A DNA stretch of 64,000 nucleotides, from assembly GCA_004292955.1 (NCBI GenBank), contig RDXX01000013.1, positions 1 to 64,000 on the forward strand. The letters run 5' to 3'. How positions within the stretch are numbered: position 1 is the stretch's first letter; the number at the start of each line of letters is the position of its first letter. The notes under the pieces were generated by a model that was not told the origin of the DNA, did not search any database, and was given only the letters and a program-made list of their open reading frames with translations. This document shows, piece after piece, positions 19,185 to 26,771 of this stretch. The translations under genes and the position numbers were made by a program. The stretch is from Oscillatoriales cyanobacterium. Lineage in GTDB: Bacteria; Cyanobacteriota; Cyanobacteriia; Cyanobacteriales; Microcoleaceae.

Positions 19185-21068
19185 ATGATTAATAAATTTT
19201 TCAGAAAAATTCAAAACCGACTGCTACTGCTTTTAATTTTAAGTACCTTGATTCCAGTATCTCTTGTTGGCTGGTATGGAATTTCCTCTTCCGAAGCAGC
19301 ACTCCAAACCTTAGCCTTAACTAATCTTACTGAAAGTGTCACATCCAGCGGAGAGCAAATAGTCAACAAACTAGAAAATATCAGTTACGATGTTTTATTC
19401 TTCAGCAAATCTCCTGCTCTTCAAGGAATAATTAAAGCTAGAGATGGAAATGGAGCAGACAAAGAAACTAATTCAACTTATCAAAATTGGGTCGATCGAA
19501 TGCAAATCACATTTGCATCAATGATGGCAATTAAGCAATCTTATATGCAATTGCGTTATATAGATGAGAATGGCAACGAACTCGTGCGCGTAAATTCTGA
19601 CGGCCAAACGCTCAAAATAGTTCCAACTTCAGAACTACAAAATCAGGCTCATAGGGATTACTTTTACTTAACTATGAAGCTAAAACCGGGCGAAATTTAT
19701 GTGTCTCAATTCAATCTCAATCAGGAGCGCGGTAAAATAGAAATTCCTTACAAGCCAACCATTCGTCACGCCACTCCTGTTTTTAATACCAAAGGAGAAA
19801 GAAAAGGCATTTTGATTGCCAATTCTTTGGGAAAGAATCTGATTGATATAGTTAAAAACATGAATCATGATAATTCAGAGAAAGGTTTTATGTTAAATCA
19901 AGATGGTAGCTACATCTACCATCCCACTTCTAAAAAAGAATGGGGTTATGAAACAAAAACGAATGAAAATGTCCAAAAAGATTATGTGGCAGAGGTAGTG
20001 ACACAAATACTTTCTGGTGGCAAAGGCAATATTGACCTCGGCGATCGAGTGATTAGCTATGATACAGTTTTTCTGAGTAAAGAAAACAACAACAAATTCA
20101 TTGTGATTGTGAATCAAGCACCTAAATATTCGCTGTTTGCTTCTATTTTTGTTCTTAAAAAAATAGCTACTATTATTGCTGTATTGTCCCTGGGTACTGT
20201 TCTGGGATTAGGATTTTTGGTGCTGCGACAACTAATTAAGCTGATTCGAGGATTGATCTATCAAATATCGTCATTCTCTATGCAAATATTATCTAATATG
20301 AATGAGCAAGAGCAAGTCGTCGGCCAGCAATTTCTCTCAGTCAATGAAACAACTGCAACCTTAGAACAATTGGGCATATCTTCTCGGGAGACAGCCGAGC
20401 AAGCTGAGGCTGTTGCCGTCGCCGCTCGCCAAGCTTTAACCCTCGCGCAAGAAGGAACTCAAAAAGTTGAAGAAACTCTCAATCAAATGCTGAGTCTTAG
20501 ACAAGCTGTGGCAGCAATTTCTCAGCAAAATCAGCGCCTGGGGGATAGCACAAGTCAGATTGGCAATATCTCGACTTTGGCAAATTTAGTTAGCGATTTA
20601 GCCACTCAGACAAATATGCTGGCTCTTAACGCGGCTGTGGAAGCTGTCAGGGCTGGTGAGTATGGCAAAGGTTTTGCGGTGGTAGCCAGCGAGATCCGTA
20701 AATTAGCAGATGAAAGCCAACAAGCCGCGCAAAAGATTAATGGTATTATTCCAGAAATTAAGGGCGCGATCGACTCGACGGTGAAAGCAACGGAAGAAAG
20801 CCGCAAAACAGTCGCGGCAGGGGTGAAAACAGCGCAGGATACAGCAGAAGCTTTTACGGGGGTTCGGGAAGCTTGCAATCTGGTGTTTGCTAGCAATCAA
20901 CAAATTTCTTTGAATATTAAACAGCAGGCGATCGCGATCGGGCAAGTAGGTGATGAAATGAACTCTCTCAACCGCACTGCATCTCAAACTATCAGCGGCA
21001 TTACTCAAGTCAAAGTAGGCACTCAAAAACTTAATGAAGCTGCTTTAACTCTTAAGTCTATAGTGTAA
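19185..21068 (+). CDS. Methyl-accepting chemotaxis protein with dCache sensor
   Basis: 627 aa. TM1 is at about 12-30, a large periplasmic Cache region at about 35-320 ([19 protein letters not shown], then [14 protein letters not shown]), and TM2 at about 326-348. The signalling domain has [20 protein letters not shown]. The sensor differs clearly from its neighbour, so it should sense another ligand. Just before the tip it has [14 protein letters not shown] where the other two receptors have [11 protein letters not shown] or [11 protein letters not shown], a three-residue insertion in the coiled-coil register. No HAMP is recognisable. Confidence 0.93.
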   Translation: MINKFFRKIQNRLLLLLILSTLIPVSLVGWYGISSSEAALQTLALTNLTESVTSSGEQIVNKLENISYDVLFFSKSPALQGIIKARDGNGADKETNSTYQNWVDRMQITFASMMAIKQSYMQLRYIDENGNELVRVNSDGQTLKIVPTSELQNQAHRDYFYLTMKLKPGEIYVSQFNLNQERGKIEIPYKPTIRHATPVFNTKGERKGILIANSLGKNLIDIVKNMNHDNSEKGFMLNQDGSYIYHPTSKKEWGYETKTNENVQKDYVAEVVTQILSGGKGNIDLGDRVISYDTVFLSKENNNKFIVIVNQAPKYSLFASIFVLKKIATIIAVLSLGTVLGLGFLVLRQLIKLIRGLIYQISSFSMQILSNMNEQEQVVGQQFLSVNETTATLEQLGISSRETAEQAEAVAVAARQALTLAQEGTQKVEETLNQMLSLRQAVAAISQQNQRLGDSTSQIGNISTLANLVSDLATQTNMLALNAAVEAVRAGEYGKGFAVVASEIRKLADESQQAAQKINGIIPEIKGAIDSTVKATEESRKTVAAGVKTAQDTAEAFTGVREACNLVFASNQQISLNIKQQAIAIGQVGDEMNSLNRTASQTISGITQVKVGTQKLNEAALTLKSIV

Positions 21069-21150
21069 GAAGGAAGTTAGGCAACGGATTGTGTAACGGA
21101 TGTCAAGGATAAAATTACCGATTACCGATGACTAATTACCGATGGATGAC

Positions 21151-21575
21151 CAATTCCCAATTACCAATTACCAATTCCCAATTCCCAATTACCAATTACC
21201 AATTCCCAATTACCAATTACCAATTACCAATTACCAATTACCAATTACCAATTACCAATTCCCAATTCCCAATTACCAATTCCCAATTACCAATTCCCAA
21301 TTACCAATTCCCAATTACCAATTACCAATTACCAATTCCCAATTACCAATTCCCAATTACCAATTCCCAATTACCAATTACCAATTACCAATTACCAATT
21401 CCCAATTACCAATTACCAATTACCAATTACCAATTACCAATTCCCAATTACCAATTCCCAATTACCAATTCCCAATTACCAATTACCAATTACCAATTCC
21501 CAATTACCAATTACCCATTACCAATTACCAATTACCCATTACCAATTACCAATTACCCATTACCCATTACCACAA
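21151..21575. repeat. Very long heptad array, about 60 units of CCAATTA/CCAATTC
   Basis: An almost uninterrupted run of seven-base units alternates CCAATTA and CCAATTC, with CCCATTA at the 3' end. It fills the gap between the third receptor and cheA and ends about ten bases before the cheA start codon, leaving no recognisable Shine-Dalgarno sequence. Reading through it gives spurious NYQLPIT/NYQFPIP peptides in two frames. This is the longest STRR array in the window. Confidence 0.97.
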
Positions 21576-21581
21576 ACACCT

Positions 21582-24074
21582 ATGATAATTGAAGATGAAG
21601 AACTTCGAGATGTATTTAAAATTGCTAGTGAAGAACACTTGCAGAAACTAGACGATGGATTGCTGTACTTGGAACAACACCCCGGGGACTCAGCTAAGTT
21701 AGAAGAATTGCTGCGGGAAACTCATTCTCTTAAAGGCGATGCTGGGATGTTGGCGGTAAAAAATGTAGCATCTTTAGCTCATCAAATAGAGCATATTTTG
21801 GGAGGTGTCAAGCGGGGAGAGACTCAACTAACTTCAGAAATTAGCGATCGACTTTCGCAAGGTTTAGACGCCATCCGCAAACTCGTTGACGAAGCCGTGA
21901 CTGGTCAAGATTCCGGTGTCAATACTTTTTACGTGCTCGCTAGCATGATGGGTGCTTCTAACAAGCCCCTGCCCGCCGTCCCCATAGCAGATCCAGAATC
22001 TTCAAAGGTACCAGAAGAAGAATTTATACAAACGCAACTTATTGATTCGTCTACTGCGGAACCCGAAACAAATAGTGAAACTTATTCCGCCACTAATTTA
22101 GATAAAAATTATTCTTTTTCGACTCTACAATCCGAGCAAGAATTGTTGCTCCAATCTCACAACTTGCGTGGGGCTTCTGCCCCCGCTACTGCATCGGCTT
22201 CCCAACCCGCTGTTAGCAGTTCTTCAAGTTCGTCTTACCGCATCGAAACAATTCGCGTTGCTACCAAAAATTTAGACGATTTAATGACTCAAGCTGGTGA
22301 ACTTACTGTTACAAAAACTCGGTTAGTACACCGACTTGCTGATATCGAAAAACTGACAAATTTGTGGGAAAGTTGGAGCAGAGAAGCTTTTATAAATCGC
22401 TTGGCTTTTCATCAGATAGAATCGGACAAAAATGCTTTTCAACAAAATGCCCTCATCATACAGTTACAGAATTATTACCAGCGTACAGAAGAACGTTTAG
22501 AACGTCTGGGAACTCTAGTAAATAGATTGAAAAATCGAGTTGATGAAGATACTGCAAGACTCGAATTAATTGCGGAAGAGTTGGAATCAGGAATTCGCAC
22601 TCTCAGACTGCTGCCTTTGTCTACTATTTTTAATCTATTTCCACGAGCAGTTAGAGACTTGGCTAAGCGGGAAGGGAAAGAGGTTAAATTAGTCATTGAA
22701 GGTGGGGAAACTCGAGCTGACAAACGCATTCTAGAAGAAATGAAAGACCCTTTAATGCACCTGATTCGGAATGCGATAGATCACGGAATTGAGACGCCAG
22801 CCGATCGCGAAAAGCTCGGCAAGCATCCCGCAGCTACTCTCCGAATTAAAGGCTACCATACTGCTAGCAATATTATTATTGAAGTTGCTGATGATGGTCG
22901 GGGGCTGAATCTCGATCGCATTAAACAAACTGCTGTCAAACGCAACATCTGCACGCCGGAAGAACTGGCGGTGATGACAGAAAGCCAAATTCAATCGCTG
23001 ATTTTTGCTGCGGGTTTTTCAACCAGAACATTTGTTACTGAAATCTCTGGAAGAGGGGTAGGTTTGGATGTAGTTAGGACTAATGTTGAAGCATTAAAAG
23101 GTCGCATTCAAGTTGAATCAGATCTCGGGAAAGGATGCACTTTTCGCCTGCAACTAAGTACGTCTTTAGCTACTGCTAATGTATTAATATTAGCGGTTGA
23201 TGGTATTGCTTATGCGCTGCCAGTCGAGTTTATTGAAACTGCAATATTAGTCCGCTCTTCGGATGTTTTTTCTCTCGAAAGCAAGGCGACGGTGATTTTA
23301 GACTCTCAGCCTTTGTCAGTTGCTTATTTGGCAGATTTACTAGAATTAAATGATACAGATTGGTTGCACAATAATCGGGAGTGGAGACAGGAAAGTTGGA
23401 GAGAATTCAAGAGAAATACAGAGGTAGAATCGGTGAATCATAATTCTCGGAAAATGCCTTGTATTGTTTTGAAAGTTGGGGAGGAAAGATTGGGATTATT
23501 TATAGATGCTTTGATTGACGAACAGGATGTGGTGATTAAACCTCAAAGTCAATTGCTGAAACGGGTGCGAAACGTTTCTGGTGCAACGATTCTGGGGACG
23601 GGGGAAGTTTGTATGGTGCTCAATCCCCACGATTTGATAAAATCTGTACGCAAGCAAGTTTTGTTGGGTGGGGTTGGGGGTGCCCGATCGCCAATTGAGA
23701 CAGTCAGCCGAAAACAAGTTATACTTTTAGCAGAAGATTCGATCGCTACCCGCACTCAAGAAAAGCGCATTCTGGAAGGTGCAGGTTATGAAGTGGTGAC
23801 AGCAGTGGACGGGTTGGATGCTTTCAATAAATTAAAAACTCGCTATTTTGATGCTCTGATTTCTGACGTACAAATGCCTAATTTGGACGGCTTGGGACTG
23901 ACTATTAAAATTCGTCAGCTAAAAGAATACAGTGAGTTACCGATTATTTTGGTCACATCTTTGGCGTCTGATGAAGATAGAAAAAGAGGAGCTGATGCTG
24001 GCGCTAATGCTTATATTCCTAAAGGTACTTTCAATCAAGATGTATTAATCGAGACTTTGAAAAGGTTAGTTTGA
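21582..24074 (+). CDS. cheA: Hybrid chemotaxis histidine kinase CheA-REC
   Basis: 830 aa. Domains in order: Hpt (about 1-105) with phospho-accepting His48 in RETHSLKGDAG; a serine-rich linker without an obvious P2 domain; the dimerisation domain (about 215-345); the ATPase (about 350-495) with HLIRNAIDHGIETP, VADDGRGLNLDRI and SGRGVGLDVVRTN; CheW-like P5 (about 500-690); and a C-terminal receiver (about 705-830) with VILLAEDSIATR and the acceptor Asp in ALISDVQMPNLDGL. The kinase-receiver fusion without P2 resembles WspE/FrzE-type and cyanobacterial Pix/Tax kinases rather than enterobacterial CheA. Confidence 0.95.
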   Translation: MIIEDEELRDVFKIASEEHLQKLDDGLLYLEQHPGDSAKLEELLRETHSLKGDAGMLAVKNVASLAHQIEHILGGVKRGETQLTSEISDRLSQGLDAIRKLVDEAVTGQDSGVNTFYVLASMMGASNKPLPAVPIADPESSKVPEEEFIQTQLIDSSTAEPETNSETYSATNLDKNYSFSTLQSEQELLLQSHNLRGASAPATASASQPAVSSSSSSSYRIETIRVATKNLDDLMTQAGELTVTKTRLVHRLADIEKLTNLWESWSREAFINRLAFHQIESDKNAFQQNALIIQLQNYYQRTEERLERLGTLVNRLKNRVDEDTARLELIAEELESGIRTLRLLPLSTIFNLFPRAVRDLAKREGKEVKLVIEGGETRADKRILEEMKDPLMHLIRNAIDHGIETPADREKLGKHPAATLRIKGYHTASNIIIEVADDGRGLNLDRIKQTAVKRNICTPEELAVMTESQIQSLIFAAGFSTRTFVTEISGRGVGLDVVRTNVEALKGRIQVESDLGKGCTFRLQLSTSLATANVLILAVDGIAYALPVEFIETAILVRSSDVFSLESKATVILDSQPLSVAYLADLLELNDTDWLHNNREWRQESWREFKRNTEVESVNHNSRKMPCIVLKVGEERLGLFIDALIDEQDVVIKPQSQLLKRVRNVSGATILGTGEVCMVLNPHDLIKSVRKQVLLGGVGGARSPIETVSRKQVILLAEDSIATRTQEKRILEGAGYEVVTAVDGLDAFNKLKTRYFDALISDVQMPNLDGLGLTIKIRQLKEYSELPIILVTSLASDEDRKRGADAGANAYIPKGTFNQDVLIETLKRLV

Positions 24075-24128
24075 TTGTCAGAGGGGAAGGGAAGAGGGGG
24101 ACAGGGGGAGAGGGGGACAGGGGAAGAG

Positions 24129-24238
24129 GGGGAGAATTACCCATTACCCATTACCCATTACCCATTACCCATTACCCATTACCCATTACCCATTACCCAT
24201 TACCTAAAAAAATCTAAAATCTAAAATCTAAAATGGTA
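24129..24238. repeat. Heptad arrays ATTACCC and TCTAAAA upstream of cheB
   Basis: About ten ATTACCC heptads are followed by TCTAAAA heptads up to the cheB start. A purine-rich GGGGGAGAGGGGGAC block (about 24097-24134) precedes them. Confidence 0.9.
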
Positions 24239-25332
24239 TGATGTTGTCGCCCATTAAAGTATTGTTAGTAGAAGATTCCCCAGTAGCTACGATCGTTCTC
24301 AAGCGCATTTTGGATGCTTCGCCAGAAATCCAGGTTGTCGGAACGGCTTCTAACGGGTTAGAAGCCCTAGAATTAATCCCGAAACTTCAACCGGAAGTCA
24401 TCTGTACGGATTTGAATATGGCACAAATGAACGGGTTAGAGTTCACGCGGGAAGTGATGAAAAAATACCCGCGACCAATTTTAATAATTAGTGCTTCTGT
24501 ACAAGCAAAGGATACTCAAAATGTATTTGAATTAATGAAAGCAGGTGCATTAGATGTTTTTCCGAAACCCATTGGCGGGTTGGCGTCTGATTACGATCGC
24601 CTGGGGAATGAATTAATCGCTAAAGTTAAAGTGTTGTCGGGAGTTAAAGTATTTACGCGACATCAAAGGCTTGGAGGAATCGAAACAGCCGAGGGTCGCC
24701 CAAGCAAAAAAAATTATCAATTACCAATTCATAATTACCAATTATCTAGCAAAAATCTCAATTCTCAAACTATTAAGTTATTGGCTGTTGGCGCGTCTAC
24801 AGGCGGGCCGCAAGCGCTACACTCGATTATTTCTAAGTTTCCGGCTAATTTGCCAGTACCGGTGATTTGCATCCAGCATATCAGTGAAGGATTTTTGCAA
24901 GGATTGGTTGACTGGTTGGGTTTTGAATCTAAACTGCCGGTGAAAATAGCGGGTTTTGGGGAATTTCCACAAGCTGGGATTGTTTATTTCCCGCCAGAAA
25001 AACGTCATTTAGAATTGGATGCTCAAGGGCGTTTTATTTATTCTGAAGCTGCTCGTGAAGCGGGACATTGCCCCTCTGTAACGGTAACATTTAAGTCAGT
25101 TGCTAGTTTTTATGGTCGCGGGGCTGCGGGAGTGTTGCTAACAGGAATGGGGCGAGATGGTGCTGAGGGTATGTTGGCGATCGCCCAAGCCGGCGGTTTG
25201 ACTATTGCTCAAAATGAGGCTAGTTGTGTTGTGTTTGGAATGCCGAAAGAGGCGATCGCCCTCGGTGCGGCCCAGCACGTTTTACCCGTCAGTGCGATCG
25301 CTCCTTTACTGTTGGCGAAATTAAAAGTTTAG
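24238..25332 (+). CDS. cheB: Chemotaxis protein-glutamate methylesterase CheB
   Basis: 364 aa. It removes methyl groups from receptor glutamates, opposing CheR. The receiver domain (about 5-125) has VLLVEDSPVAT and the acceptor Asp58 (ICTDLNMAQMNG). The C-terminal esterase (about 180-360) shows the triad elements Ser in VGASTGGPQAL, His in ICIQHISEG and Asp in LLTGMGRDGAEGM. The interdomain linker (about 155-180, KKNYQLPIHNYQLSS) is encoded by CAATTAC-type heptads, the same repeat as in the adjacent spacers. The frame is preserved and both domains look complete. Confidence 0.94.
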   Translation: MMLSPIKVLLVEDSPVATIVLKRILDASPEIQVVGTASNGLEALELIPKLQPEVICTDLNMAQMNGLEFTREVMKKYPRPILIISASVQAKDTQNVFELMKAGALDVFPKPIGGLASDYDRLGNELIAKVKVLSGVKVFTRHQRLGGIETAEGRPSKKNYQLPIHNYQLSSKNLNSQTIKLLAVGASTGGPQALHSIISKFPANLPVPVICIQHISEGFLQGLVDWLGFESKLPVKIAGFGEFPQAGIVYFPPEKRHLELDAQGRFIYSEAAREAGHCPSVTVTFKSVASFYGRGAAGVLLTGMGRDGAEGMLAIAQAGGLTIAQNEASCVVFGMPKEAIALGAAQHVLPVSAIAPLLLAKLKV

Positions 25333-25365
25333 GACAAGCGGGAGAATATAGCAGATCGGACGTAA

Positions 25366-25499
25366 GGTTGAAACCGCTTCTATATAAACGATGTCCGCCG
25401 GACGCCGACTGAATAGAATAACATAAAACGTAATTTAAACGGTCTGAGCTTCAACCCGCGGAGGCGGGTTTTGCTGGTATAGACGCGGTTTCAACCGCG
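25366..25499. repeat. Inverted-repeat element, GGTTGAAACCGC family
   Basis: Bounded by GGTTGAAACCGC and GCGGTTTCAACCGC, with inner inverted repeats GTCCGCCGGACG and CAACCCGCGGAGGCGGGTT. It lies between convergent cheB and the CheY-like gene and could terminate both. Relatives: 29761-29886, 49727-49855 and the tandem pair 53793-53930. Confidence 0.85.
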
Positions 25500-25510
25500 C
25501 CCGTCTTCTT

Positions 25511-25900
25511 TTATGATTTGATATTGATAAACTTACCAATTACTTCGCGCAACTTGTCAGCATCAAAGGGCTTAGTTAAATACTCGGTTGCTCCTGCCAA
25601 ACGCCCCTGTACTTTATCAAATGCTCCATCTCTGGCTGTCAGCATCACGATCGGCAAATTCTGAAACTGAGGCAAGCTTCGCACCGTGCGGCAGAGCTCC
25701 AATCCGTCAATCCCAGGCATCGAAACATCGAGCAACAAAACCGAAATTTGTTCGTGATAAATTGTTGACAAAGCATCAACTGCATTGTCTGTCACGAGAA
25801 CTCGAAACTCTTTGCTTAAGGCTTGTTTGACCAGTCCTTGCATGACGACGCTATCATCAACTGCCAAAATAGTTGGTACTTGACTGCTAGTTGCAGACAT
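25511..25900 (-). CDS. Single-domain response regulator, CheY/PilG-like
   Basis: 129 aa, a receiver domain only. Acidic pocket ILAVDDSVVMQ, phospho-acceptor Asp58 (LLLDVSMPGIDGL), the Thr of MLTARDG and the conserved Lys in YLTKPFDADK are all present. It is convergent with cheB and separated from it by an inverted-repeat element. It is the best local candidate to receive phosphate from the CheA-REC kinase, although the opposite orientation means separate transcription. No output domain is present, so it would act by protein-protein contact. Confidence 0.93.
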   Translation of the reverse strand: MSATSSQVPTILAVDDSVVMQGLVKQALSKEFRVLVTDNAVDALSTIYHEQISVLLLDVSMPGIDGLELCRTVRSLPQFQNLPIVMLTARDGAFDKVQGRLAGATEYLTKPFDADKLREVIGKFINIKS

Positions 25901-26522
25901 ATTCTTCTCCCGGTTTATTTATAGTTCTTGAAAATAGAAAACATAATTCCCGCCGTCAGTCGATTGTAGATTGTAGATTTTAGATTGACTGTTCCAGATG
26001 AATCTGGGAGCTTGAACTTGAGTCTAAAATTGCGATCTCGACCCTCAAAATTGTCGGCAAGCAAGTATCGGTTTTTGGGTGGGTCATTTTTCAAGAGTGC
26101 CTTCGGATAAATAGTGCCCAACTCCGTTGGAGCATTAGCAGAAACTTCACCCCTGTTTTTTTGACCTCAAACTCGAAAAAACAGATTGCCCGAGGGGTCG
26201 ATCGGCGATGACAACAGTTGCAAAATCTGCATCTCAACCGTCAAACCCTTGATGGTGGAGTTTGAACAACTATTGTTACAAAGTTTAACATTTTCGGTGT
26301 TTGTGTAGTCGCTCTCCTAACTTTTGTTGAGTTGCCTGTGCAACAGCCCGGTAAACCGTACTGGTATTGTGGCACAAACCAATTATTTTAATCTACCAGC
26401 AAGCCTGCTACCCACGATTAGATCTGTCTGTTAAAATACTATTAAACTTATTAAGAAATTCTCTGTAAGCTATCCGCCATAGATTTTTGAAGGGTGCTTC
26501 GTCCCCACGGAGGCTCTTAGAT
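25901..26522. other. Spacer with no recognised gene
   Basis: About 620 bases upstream of the CheY-like gene. It holds a short TGTAGATT/TTTAGATT heptad run (about 25965-25990) and otherwise non-repetitive sequence. A reverse frame at 25915-26121 reads through the heptads and lacks coding character. The CheY-like gene promoter presumably lies here. Confidence 0.5.
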
Positions 26523-26705
26523 TCACCCAGCCTCTGGCACATCAAAAGCATAGTCAACTCGAAGTATAATTTCTAGAGTATTAGATCTGCGGTGCTCTAA
26601 CTCCCATAAATCAAAAGTTTCCATGTCAGTCAAGAGGTTGGTCTGAGTTTGGTGCCAGCAGCCTGTGTTCGACTTGCGATCGCAGTCTCCCGGGACAAAA
26701 TTCAT
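26523..26705 (-). CDS. Possible small protein, unknown function
   Basis: 60 aa starting MNFVPGDCDRKSN and ending RVDYAFDVPEAG. The ATG at 26705 is preceded by GAGGAG eleven bases upstream, a good ribosome binding site, which favours a real gene. I recognise no domain. The gene is divergent from the GAF histidine kinase, whose start is 66 bases away, so they may share a promoter region. Confidence 0.4.
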   Translation of the reverse strand: MNFVPGDCDRKSNTGCWHQTQTNLLTDMETFDLWELEHRRSNTLEIILRVDYAFDVPEAG

Positions 26706-26771
26706 GGCTCGTTTTTCTCCTCGGCCAGTATTGATTAGGGCGGTTGCCAGCAACTAGATGGGCACTTATAC

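Noticed and set aside
21151-21575. Possible CRISPR array
   Set aside because: The units are seven bases with no spacers, and no cas genes are present. The same applies to the 84-bp and 31-bp tandem repeats, which have no unique spacers.
21128-21592. Two frames of about 150 codons with NYQLPIT/NYQFPIP units
   Set aside because: Pure translation of a CCAATTA/CCAATTC array; no start signals and no domain.
25915-26121. 68-codon minus-strand frame upstream of the CheY-like gene
   Set aside because: Part of it is read from TGTAGAT/TTTAGAT heptads, and nothing else supports it.
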